Assembly (NCBI GenBank): GCA_024763185.1
Contig: JANTFY010000029.1
Span: 1 to 15,837, forward strand
Direction of reading: 5' to 3'
DNA length: 15,837 bases
DNA from: Gammaproteobacteria bacterium
Lineage (GTDB): Bacteria > Pseudomonadota > Gammaproteobacteria > GCA-001735895
The notes beneath the pieces are model-generated. The model ran no database searches and was not told the origin of the DNA. It saw nothing but the letters and a program-made list of their open reading frames with translations. Positions 1 to 6,518 of this stretch are shown in pieces. Position numbers and translations under genes: made by a program. The first letter of the stretch is position 1. Each line of letters opens with the position of its first letter.

Positions 1-266
1 GAAAATTCCTGTGTCATATAGCCGATATGGGGTTTGAGTTTCTCGGCCTGCTGCGGCACCCGGTAACCGAGCACATCGGCTTCACCGGAACTGGGTAAGA
101 TCAGTCCGCACAACATACGAATGGTGGTGGTTTTACCCGAGCCGTTCGGGCCAAGAAAGCCGTAGATGGCGCCCCTCGGTACATCCAGATCGAGTTTGTC
201 TACTGCCACCAGGTCGCCGAAGCGGCGGCTCAGGGCATGACTGCTGATAACCGGATCGGTGTTCAT
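1..266 (-). CDS. ABC exporter ATP-binding protein, C-terminus beyond window
   Basis: This is the nucleotide-binding subunit of an ABC transporter, hydrolysing ATP on the cytoplasmic face to drive export through permeases that presumably lie beyond the left edge. Translated from the ATG at 266-264, the 88 visible residues begin MNTDPVISSHALSRRFGDLV and contain the Walker A motif GPNGSGKTT (residues 39-47) and the start of the Q-loop (YMTQEF, Gln about 86). The signature, Walker B and H-loop are outside the window. Its ATG overlaps the TGA of the adaptor gene (ATGA, 266-263), which indicates translational coupling. The order adaptor then ATPase is that of the YbhG-YbhF-YbhS-YbhR type of exporter; YbhF homologues often carry two ATPase domains, which cannot be tested here. 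The ABC assignment is certain; the substrate is unknown. Confidence 0.93.
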   Translation of the reverse strand, partial: MNTDPVISSHALSRRFGDLVAVDKLDLDVPRGAIYGFLGPNGSGKTTTIRMLCGLILPSSGEADVLGYRVPQQAEKLKPHIGYMTQEF

Positions 267-1255
267 GGGTCCGCGCTATTACCGGTATCGTGTTTGAACA
301 CCACCTCTAGCGGCGTACCTGCGCTCAGTGATTCGGCTTGTGCATCGAGCAGATCGACCTTGGCGAGATATGCCAGTCTCGAACGATCATGGGCAGTCAG
401 GGAATAATACGGGGTAAAACTCGGGTCGCGGCTGATCATGCGTACGCGTCCGGTAAACACTGTTGCCACTCCGTCCACCCGGACTTCGGCCTGGCTGCCG
501 GGTCGGATGTCCGCACGCATTTGCTCCGGCACATAGATCCGGGCATAAGGTGTTTCACCGACCAGCAACACCGCCACGACATGGCCCGGCGACGGCTGCT
601 CGCCGACGATGAAAGGCAGGCTGTCGATGCGGCCGTCCCGGGGCGCGCTGATGGTGAGGTGTTTTAAATTGACTTGCAGGTGACGTACCCTGGCGACGGC
701 ACTGGCCACCGCGGCACGCGCCTGGGCCAGTTGTTCGGCGCGCGTGCCATGCAGCAGTTTATCCAGCCTGGCCTGGTTTAGCGCCAGGGTGGCCTGTGCG
801 ACACGCCATTCACTTTTTGCCTTATCCAGGGTTTCAGGTGTGGCGAGTTTCTGTTGGTGGAGCTTCCTGAAACGCTCGTATTCGGATTTTGCCAACTGCA
901 ATGCGGTACGTGCCGTTTCAAGTGCCGCTTCAGCCTCGGCGACATCCTCTTTTCGTGCGCCGGCAACTAACTCCTGTAATTTTGCTTCCGCCAGTTGCTG
1001 GTTTGCCACTGCGGCATCCAGATCACTCTGGGTGCGTTGCCTGTCCTGTTGCAGGATCACCTGGCCGGCCTTGACCTGCTCTCCCTCATGCACAGCAATC
1101 CGGGTAATGGGCTCATTGCTCTCGGTGATCAACTCCAGCCTTTCCCATTCAAGGATGCCTACAACAGGTATCTGGTCACCCTGCGGAGTGCAACCGGTGA
1201 TGGATGTATAGAGTATGAGTGGTAGCAGGTTGCGAGCAATTTTCAAACCAGACAT
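263..1255 (-). CDS. HlyD/YbhG-family periplasmic adaptor lipoprotein
   Basis: This is a membrane-fusion (adaptor) subunit that would link an inner-membrane ABC exporter to an outer-membrane channel. The 330-residue protein starts with a lipoprotein signal: a basic start, a hydrophobic stretch, then a lipobox ITGC with the lipidated Cys at 22. A biotinyl-lipoyl-like half follows (about 45-72), then a long Ala/Gln/Glu/Leu-rich helical hairpin (about 75-200), then the returning lipoyl half with ISAPRDGRI (202-210), and a beta-barrel region ending in a segment typical of YbhG-like adaptors (FTPYYSLTAHDRSRLAY, 280-296). The length matches E. coli YbhG (about 330 residues). The start is supported by AAGGGGA about 6 nt upstream. 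The gene overlaps the ABC ATPase by four bases. Family confidence is high; the exported compound is unknown. Confidence 0.93.
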   Translation of the reverse strand: MSGLKIARNLLPLILYTSITGCTPQGDQIPVVGILEWERLELITESNEPITRIAVHEGEQVKAGQVILQQDRQRTQSDLDAAVANQQLAEAKLQELVAGARKEDVAEAEAALETARTALQLAKSEYERFRKLHQQKLATPETLDKAKSEWRVAQATLALNQARLDKLLHGTRAEQLAQARAAVASAVARVRHLQVNLKHLTISAPRDGRIDSLPFIVGEQPSPGHVVAVLLVGETPYARIYVPEQMRADIRPGSQAEVRVDGVATVFTGRVRMISRDPSFTPYYSLTAHDRSRLAYLAKVDLLDAQAESLSAGTPLEVVFKHDTGNSADP

Positions 1256-1352
1256 TGGGTTCCCCTTAACTTATAAATACTCTATGGTTAAAAGCTTGGT
1301 AATTAAGGCACACCAGCCTGATGTTCTATTATTCCACACCAAAGTTTCTCTG

Positions 1353-1682
1353 TCACAGAAGCTCTGTTTGCCGTAGAAAATCGAAACGGTGACCTCGCTC
1401 CAGGTCAAACGGGCCGTCAACCTGGTAAGCATTATAAAGTGCATTGTCTCCAATGGTGGACGCAATGCGGCATTGCCATACCCGGCCGGATTTGTTTGGC
1501 AGGGGCTTGAGCCGGTATGTGTATAGCAGGTTTTGTATGTCGTTTTCATGGTATGGATGTAGTGTCACAGCAGAGGCGTGTTTGCTATATAGGGCGAAAT
1601 TCCAGGCTTGCTGCGAGGCAATAAAGTTGATGCCCAGTGGCAGGGGTGATCCTGCTGTCGCTTCCCAGTCTCTCATTGGCAT
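1353..1682 (-). pseudogene. glgX: Truncated glycogen debranching enzyme (GlgX), N-terminal CBM48-like remnant
   Basis: An open frame of 109 codons closely resembles the start of GlgX/isoamylase-type debranching enzymes. It has a WEATAGSPLPLGINFI segment (the usual G-x-P-x-PLG entry), NFALYSKHASAVTL (the usual NFA-[IL]-[YF]-SKHA motif of the CBM48 beta-sandwich), then LPNKSGRVWQCRI and YAYQVDGPFDLERGHRFD, equivalent to the Y-x-Y-x-V-x-GP-[FY] and H-x-FD motifs. Directly after HRFD, where the family continues toward K-x-LLDPYA and the catalytic barrel, the frame gives FLRQTELL and a TGA. The remaining roughly 550-600 residues, including all catalytic residues, are not found in any frame before the adaptor gene. 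The simplest reading is a 3'-deleted pseudogene. A free-standing CBM48-like protein is less likely. Met3 is an alternative start. Recognition is by motif only. Confidence 0.72.
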
Positions 1683-1919
1683 GAAGTTGAATTGGTCAAT
1701 GGTGTTATTGTAAGCAGCTCACTGCTCATTTCTGCCTCTCGTCAGGCATGGCGACAATGTAGTTGACGTGGATATGATGCCGTGTCGCAGGATTGTTGCA
1801 AGACAAAATTATCAAGTTGCTTCTGTTAATTGGCTGTCACCCAGGTTGCAGCAAACCTCGTTCGGGAAGATTAGGATTATTGTCAATCTGACCCGTCTAC
1901 GATTAAGCACGGAACTATT
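1683..1919. other. Intergenic region between glgX remnant and LOG operon
   Basis: No coding frame is convincing here. The region should hold the promoter of the plus-strand operon starting at 1920 and, if still active, that of the minus-strand glgX remnant. It contains the 17-bp dyad element at 1834-1850 and a minor 5-bp hairpin (AGCAG/CTGCT, 1713-1726). I found no sigma-70 promoter that I would defend. Confidence 0.5.
1834..1850 (+). promoter_or_regulatory. 17-bp dyad element upstream of the LOG operon (copy 1)
   Basis: CTGTCACCCAGGTTGCA lies 69 nt upstream of the operon's first start codon. The inner 16 bases have dyad symmetry TGnnACCnnGGTnnCA. A second copy differing only in the two central bases lies upstream of the proton ATPase at 12065-12081. 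It also resembles a sigma-54 -24/-12 element (TGGCAC, 5 nt, TTGCA), but the conserved GG is GT here. Either an operator or a promoter is possible. Confidence 0.4.
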
Positions 1920-2879
1920 TTGAATAATAAGCACATCAGACCAGAAGTACCGCAACCGCCACACCCGCACCACCGACGTGAAGCCTTACCCTGGGCGCAG
2001 CCTAAACCGCGAGCTGAGGAGCCGCAGGGGCCTGCCAAGCTGGAAGCGATCCTGAAAAGCCCATCGTATCGGCCAGCCATCGAAGATGTGGATTTTCTGG
2101 ATGGTGATGATGCGCGTGGTGTGCGCCTGCAACTGGATTACCTGAAGCCGGACAGGCTGCTCAAGGCGCATGGTGTTCAACACAGTATCGTGGTGTTTGG
2201 CAGCACCCGGATCGTAGAACCGGCTGCCGCAAAGCTGAAAGTCGAACAATTGCAGGCAGATTTACAGACTTCGCCGCAAGATAGCGAAATACAACGTCGA
2301 CTTGCCGTGGCCGAGCGTATCCTGGCCAAGAGTCACTACTACGAAGTCGCTCGTGAGTTTTCGCGCCTGGTCGCCGAGGCCGGTGGTGGTCCGAAAGACT
2401 CGCGTCTGGTGATAGTGACGGGGGGTGGCCCGGGGATGATGGAAGCGGCCAACCGCGGGGCACATGAGGCGGGCACCAAGACAGTGGGGCTGAATATTAC
2501 CCTGCCGCACGAACAGTATCCGAACCCTTACGTCTCGCCTGAACTGTGTTTTCAGTTTCACTATTTTGCGCTGCGCAAGATGCATTTCATGTTGCGGGCC
2601 CGTGCACTGATTGCTTTCCCCGGGGGGTTCGGCACCTTTGATGAATTGTTTGAAATATTGACCCTGATTCAAACCCGCAAGATCAAGCCATTGCCGGTAG
2701 TGCTGGTGGGGGAAGCGTACTGGCGCAAGGCTGTTGATATCGACTACCTGGTGGACGAGGGTGTGATTGATGTCGAAGACCGGGAGTTGTTCTGGTACGC
2801 CGAAACGGCGCAGGATATCTGGGAAGGTCTGTTATGCTGGTATGAACGTAATGGTCAATCACTCATAGGACAAGAATAA
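1920..2879 (+). CDS. LOG/TIGR00730-family Rossmann-fold protein, putative nucleotide 5'-monophosphate phosphoribohydrolase
   Basis: The product belongs to the LOG ('lysine decarboxylase-like') superfamily, whose characterised members cleave the N-glycosidic bond of nucleoside 5'-monophosphates to give free base plus ribose-5-phosphate. The 319-residue protein has VVFGSTR (91-97) at the start of the Rossmann core, GGGPGMMEAANRGA (168-181), and the catalytic signature PGGFGTFDE (234-242), preceded by a conserved FALRKMHFMLRARA helix. Residues 1-60 form a Pro/His/Glu-rich, probably disordered extension, which I recall from relatives. The start is TTG at 1920 with only a weak GGA upstream; the first in-frame ATG is far inside the domain, so a non-ATG start is required. 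The stop TAA shares its last A with the ATG of the next gene. PpnN-like activity is inferred; cytokinin production is not implied. Confidence 0.9.
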   Translation: MNNKHIRPEVPQPPHPHHRREALPWAQPKPRAEEPQGPAKLEAILKSPSYRPAIEDVDFLDGDDARGVRLQLDYLKPDRLLKAHGVQHSIVVFGSTRIVEPAAAKLKVEQLQADLQTSPQDSEIQRRLAVAERILAKSHYYEVAREFSRLVAEAGGGPKDSRLVIVTGGGPGMMEAANRGAHEAGTKTVGLNITLPHEQYPNPYVSPELCFQFHYFALRKMHFMLRARALIAFPGGFGTFDELFEILTLIQTRKIKPLPVVLVGEAYWRKAVDIDYLVDEGVIDVEDRELFWYAETAQDIWEGLLCWYERNGQSLIGQE

Positions 2880-4273
2880 TGAAAATTTCATTCCATGGCG
2901 CTGATGAGAGTGTCACCGGTTCCTGCCATCTGGTTGAATGCGCGGGTAAGAAGGTACTGATCGATTGCGGCATGTACCAGGGCGGGCGAGAGCTTTCGGA
3001 GGAAAACAGAGAACCCTTCGGTTTTGAACCGGCGGACATCGATTTTTTACTCTTGACCCATGCGCACCTGGATCACTGTGGTCGGATTCCCTTGCTGGCC
3101 AGGCGGGGCTTTAGCGGTGAGATCGTCACCACGGCAGCCACCGTTGAGTTGGCCCGGCTGGTCATGCTCGATTCGGCCGGATTGCAGGAAGAGGAGGCCC
3201 GCTACCAGTTACGCCGGTCCCAGCGCCATGGTCATCACCATCAAAAGGACGCCGAGCCACTGTATACCACGCTGGATGCCCTCAACAGCCTCGAATTCAT
3301 TGGTCGCAGGGCTACTTTTGATAATGCCCTGCAACTGGCACCCGGTATTCGTGCCACTTTTTTTAATGCAGGCCATATTCTGGGATCAGCCAGTATCCTG
3401 CTGGAACTGGAAGAAGACGGGCATCAACACCGCCTGCTGTTTTCCGGCGACCTGGGTTATAGCGGGCGCGCCATTTTGCCTGATCCGGCAACACCCCCGC
3501 ATGTGGATACCGTGGTGATGGAAACCACCTACGGTGATCGGCTGCACAAGCAACTGCAACCTTCCATTGATGAGCTTTACGAGGTGATTAACGAGACGCT
3601 GGGGCGGGGCGGCAACGTGATTATTCCCACGTTTGCTTTGGAACGTTCCCAGGAAATCCTCTATTACCTACGAGAAGGAGTCGAAAATAAGCGACTGAAA
3701 CATTACAGCAACGTGTTTCTAGATTCACCCATGGCAATATCCGCCACCCGGATATTTGAAAGACATCCGGAATGTTATGACGCGGAAACACTCGCGGTCT
3801 CGCAAAATGGTGATGATCCATTTGAGTTTCCGGGCTTGCATTTCACCAGAGAAACCGCTGACTCCATGGCCATCAATCAAGTTGAGGGCGGTGCCGTAAT
3901 CATGGCGGGCTCGGGCATGTGTACCGGCGGTCGGGTTCGCCATCATCTAAAGCACAACTTGTGGCGCAAACAAAGTAGCGTGGTATTTGTTGGCTACGCT
4001 GCCCAGGGTACATTGGCGCGGCGCATTATTGATGGTGCCGAGCGGGTCAAGATTTTTGGCGAAGAAATTCCCGTGCGAGCCAGTATTCATACCATCGGTG
4101 GTTTTTCTGCCCACGCCGACCAGGCTGAGTTGCTTGACTGGCACCGTCAGACCGGCAAGCCCAAAACCACTTTCCTGGTGCACGGTGAAGAAGAGAGTAT
4201 GAAGACCTTTGCCAGCAAGCTGGAAGATACGCATGTCGAAATGCCCCGCTTGCATCAGGAATATGTTTTGTGA
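2879..4273 (+). CDS. Metallo-beta-lactamase/beta-CASP family ribonuclease (RNA-processing exonuclease-like)
   Basis: This 464-residue protein is a zinc-dependent nuclease of the CPSF73/RNase J-like beta-CASP group. The metallo-beta-lactamase motifs are present: THAHLDHCG (H61, H63, D65, H66), H166 in FFNAGHILGSA, and D191 in FSGDLG. The beta-CASP part has motif A at METTYGDR (E215), then MAGSGMCTGGR, GFSAHAD (H412) and VHGE (H435). A His-rich stretch (RHGHHHQ, about 116-122) lies in a loop that varies in the family. The length agrees with bacterial members of about 450-470 residues. The ATG at 2879 overlaps the preceding TAA (TAATG), so translation is very probably coupled to the LOG gene. 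Family members act on RNA as endo- and/or exonuclease; the cellular substrate here is unknown. Confidence 0.95.
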   Translation: MKISFHGADESVTGSCHLVECAGKKVLIDCGMYQGGRELSEENREPFGFEPADIDFLLLTHAHLDHCGRIPLLARRGFSGEIVTTAATVELARLVMLDSAGLQEEEARYQLRRSQRHGHHHQKDAEPLYTTLDALNSLEFIGRRATFDNALQLAPGIRATFFNAGHILGSASILLELEEDGHQHRLLFSGDLGYSGRAILPDPATPPHVDTVVMETTYGDRLHKQLQPSIDELYEVINETLGRGGNVIIPTFALERSQEILYYLREGVENKRLKHYSNVFLDSPMAISATRIFERHPECYDAETLAVSQNGDDPFEFPGLHFTRETADSMAINQVEGGAVIMAGSGMCTGGRVRHHLKHNLWRKQSSVVFVGYAAQGTLARRIIDGAERVKIFGEEIPVRASIHTIGGFSAHADQAELLDWHRQTGKPKTTFLVHGEEESMKTFASKLEDTHVEMPRLHQEYVL

Positions 4274-4302
4274 TCAGGGCTTGATCGGAGATCTTAATCG
4301 AC

Positions 4303-5010
4303 ATGAGGGCATCCAAAAACCAAACTGGCACCTGTCAGGTTTGCCAGCAGCAAAAACCATTGAGCAAACTGTTGCCGGCTTCCACGGTGCGGCACAACAT
4401 CCTCAACCTGATTCAACAGGATTTTCCTCAGTGGAATCCCGAGGGTGCCATTTGTTATAGTTGTCTGAATCGTTATCGTACCGCCTATGTCGGCAAACTC
4501 ATGGAAGATGACCTGGGCGAACTGGACGCCATTGAGCAGGAAGTGGTCGACAGCTTCCAGCAAAACAGTCTGCTGTCTGAAAACCTGAACGAGGAATACG
4601 AAAAGACACTGACCTCTGGTGATCGCATCGCGGATAAGGTGGCAGCCTTTGGTGGCAGCTGGTCTTTTATTCTGTGGGCTACCGGGGTACTTGGCGCATG
4701 GATTATCCTCAACTCGGTGATATTGTTATCCCGGCCTTTTGATCCCTACCCCTATATCCTGTTGAACCTGGTTTTATCCATGCTGGCCGCATTACAGGCA
4801 CCTGTCATTATGATGAGCCAAAACCGGCAGGAGGCACGCGATCGCATGCGCGCCGAAAATGACTATCAGATTAACCTGAAAGCGGAAATGGAAATCCGGG
4901 TGTTGAATGAAAAAGTTGACCAGTTATTACATCACCAGTTACAGCGCTTTATGAAAGTACAGGAAATCCAGATGGAAATGCTTGAAGAGCTGCATGACCG
5001 ATCCGAATAA
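4303..5010 (+). CDS. DUF1003 membrane protein with N-terminal Cys-pair domain
   Basis: This 235-residue protein of unknown function has two visible parts. The N-terminus carries CQVC (C11, C14) and CYSC (C51, C54), spaced like a four-cysteine metal site. The DUF1003 domain follows with ADKVAAFGGSWSFI and two transmembrane segments, roughly 120-143 (FILWATGVLGAWIILNSVIL) and 150-173 (a segment ending LQAPVIMMS). The polar C-terminus after NRQEARDRMRAENDY is strongly helical and probably coiled-coil. It starts 29 nt after the nuclease gene on the same strand, so it is likely cotranscribed. The only Shine-Dalgarno candidate, GGAG at 4287-4290, sits far (12 nt) from the ATG, suggesting weak initiation. 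DUF1003 proteins have no settled role; a membrane sensor or ion-related function is speculation. Confidence 0.9.
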   Translation: MRASKNQTGTCQVCQQQKPLSKLLPASTVRHNILNLIQQDFPQWNPEGAICYSCLNRYRTAYVGKLMEDDLGELDAIEQEVVDSFQQNSLLSENLNEEYEKTLTSGDRIADKVAAFGGSWSFILWATGVLGAWIILNSVILLSRPFDPYPYILLNLVLSMLAALQAPVIMMSQNRQEARDRMRAENDYQINLKAEMEIRVLNEKVDQLLHHQLQRFMKVQEIQMEMLEELHDRSE

Positions 5011-5016
5011 CGATCT

Positions 5017-5031
5017 CCTGGCATAGCCAGG
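5017..5031 (+). terminator. Stem-loop after the LOG-nuclease-DUF1003 operon
   Basis: CCTGGC-ATA-GCCAGG forms a perfect 6-bp stem with a 3-nt loop, starting 7 nt after the DUF1003 stop codon in the 70-bp convergent gap. No immediate T-run follows; TTATTTT comes about 8 nt later. It may be a weak terminator or a 3'-end stabilising hairpin. Confidence 0.4.
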
Positions 5032-5080
5032 TGAAATCCTTATTTTGCGCAGCCAGCTGAAAAATCAAACAGCATGTGAA

Positions 5081-5851
5081 TTAACCGTTAACCTTATGCA
5101 CTGGGTCCTGACGAAAGTAGGCGCTGAGTTGGCGATAAACCCTGGGATAGTGTTCATGTAAAAAATCCGGGGAGGTAAAAAAGTATTCACACATGACTGC
5201 AAAAAACTCTGCTGGGTTGCTAGCGGCATAAGGGGTAATATCACCATGATGGTGATGCACATGCTGAATCAACTGCTCATAGGCTTCACTCAATGAGTCT
5301 GTCCATTTATCTAGGCGCATGTCCGGGTGCAGTGGCGGCATACCATTGGCACGACCGTTGAGCATATCCAGCTTGTGAGCAAACTCATGTATGATCACAT
5401 TTCGCCCCTGCTGTAATGTAAAACTATCCCGTTCGATATCATCCCATGAAAGAATGACGGGTCCCTGCATCCAGGATTCACCGCTTAAATCCCTGCTCTC
5501 TTTATCTACCAGACCAATGTCATTTTGCCGCTCTCTTGTTACCCTGAAGGCACCCGGATAGACAATAATCTCATACCAGCCATCGTAGGCACCGATGCCA
5601 AGATTTAGTATTTCCAGGCAGGCCTGTGCCGCAATTATGATTTTAACCCTGGGTGTGACGACCATTCCCTGAACGCCGGTAAAGTACTTTTTATGCAGGA
5701 ACAGGGTAGCAAGAACGCGCAACCTGACTTTTTCGGTTGCACTGAGCGACATCAGCAAGGGCAGTTGGTGAGTAACGCCGAGCCAGTCATGATCCGGGAT
5801 GGCGTGCTTGCGTAGGACTCGGTAGGATTTTAAACGTTCAAGCCACTTCAT
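5081..5851 (-). CDS. mtfA: MtfA-family zinc metallopeptidase
   Basis: This protein is related to MtfA, the zinc aminopeptidase that in E. coli binds the repressor Mlc and so affects glucose-PTS expression. The 256-residue length is close to the E. coli protein (about 265). The gluzincin-type motif HEFAH (H155, E156, H159) lies in VIIHEFAHKLDMLNG, and the third zinc ligand is probably E215 in ASNPAEFFAV, as in the family. An N-terminal basic helix (WLERLKSYRVLRKHAIP) and QGMVVTPRVKIIIAAQACL are also characteristic. No signal peptide is seen, so it should be cytosolic. Its start at 5851 has only a poor Shine-Dalgarno sequence. It is convergent with the DUF1003 gene and follows the YbeL-like gene after 69 nt. 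Whether this organism has Mlc or a glucose PTS cannot be seen here. Confidence 0.92.
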   Translation of the reverse strand: MKWLERLKSYRVLRKHAIPDHDWLGVTHQLPLLMSLSATEKVRLRVLATLFLHKKYFTGVQGMVVTPRVKIIIAAQACLEILNLGIGAYDGWYEIIVYPGAFRVTRERQNDIGLVDKESRDLSGESWMQGPVILSWDDIERDSFTLQQGRNVIIHEFAHKLDMLNGRANGMPPLHPDMRLDKWTDSLSEAYEQLIQHVHHHHGDITPYAASNPAEFFAVMCEYFFTSPDFLHEHYPRVYRQLSAYFRQDPVHKVNG

Positions 5852-5920
5852 TGTATCGGCCAGGACGCTGATTTAGAAGAATAAGCAACTGCACCCGAGT
5901 TGAATGCAGATTGTTTTTGT

Positions 5921-6445
5921 TCACTCCCCGTGTTGTCTATGAAAACTGCTGGCGTGGCATTTCGGGCAAGGTGGAATTTTACCCGGCTTGTGAAAATGCA
6001 GTTTTTCGCCACATTGATCGCAGACCAGGGTACCGGGCCCGGTGATTTCTCCGCTACGGTAGACAGACGCCCTTTGTGCATCGAGTTTTAGTTTTTGTAA
6101 CTCGAGCGTGGTCGGGTCCGCGATTTCTTGCAAAAGATATAACGTGTCGGCTTCGAGCAGGGCGGTTTCGAAACCGAGCCAGTCCTTGAGTTCACGGCCG
6201 CTTTCTGACAGATAGTGAGCGGCGTCACTCAGGTCCCGTTTGAGATAATCAGCGATCTTTTCAGCATCTTCTTCGGAGATTTCTTTCAAATCGATCGCTT
6301 TATCTTTTGCCTCTTCAATCAGTTTGTGGAGTAGGGGACCGGTTTTTTCTTCCGCAGTATGGATATTCTCGATGGCGCGCTCGTACATTTTTTCGTAGGC
6401 TTCGCCAAGGACGTCGATCGGGTCGTGGTGTTGCGAGTCTTTCAT
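5921..6445 (-). CDS. YbeL-like zinc-ribbon protein (DUF1451)
   Basis: The 174-residue product matches the DUF1451 family, whose E. coli member is YbeL, of unknown function. The N-terminal two thirds is an acidic, helix-rich region (AYEKMYERAIENIHTAEEK onward) ending in a segment with YRSGEITGPGTLVC. The C-terminus is a zinc ribbon with CDQC (C142, C145) and CPKC (C160, C163). GGAG 7 nt before the ATG at 6445 supports the start. The gene lies between mtfA and ftsH on the same strand with short gaps (69 and 73 nt) and could be expressed with either. No enzymatic motif is visible; a regulatory or adaptor role is only a guess. Confidence 0.88.
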   Translation of the reverse strand: MKDSQHHDPIDVLGEAYEKMYERAIENIHTAEEKTGPLLHKLIEEAKDKAIDLKEISEEDAEKIADYLKRDLSDAAHYLSESGRELKDWLGFETALLEADTLYLLQEIADPTTLELQKLKLDAQRASVYRSGEITGPGTLVCDQCGEKLHFHKPGKIPPCPKCHASSFHRQHGE

Positions 6446-6518
6446 GGTTTTCTCCGGTTGGTTTCATCAATTGATTTCAGGCAAGCGCGGTTTTATTAGA
6501 ATATGGCCAGCGCTTTCC

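Noticed and set aside
744..1211. Plus-strand open frame opposite the HlyD adaptor gene
   Set aside because: The Ala/Ser/Cys-rich translation is typical of the reverse strand of an Ala/Gln/Leu-rich coiled coil.
1271..1549. Minus-strand open frame of 92 codons beside the glgX remnant
   Set aside because: It overlaps the remnant in another frame, and its translation resembles neither the missing part of GlgX nor any family I know.
6483..6515. AAGCGC/GCGCTT inverted repeat after ftsH
   Set aside because: A 6-bp stem with a 21-nt loop and no T-run is too weak to call a terminator.
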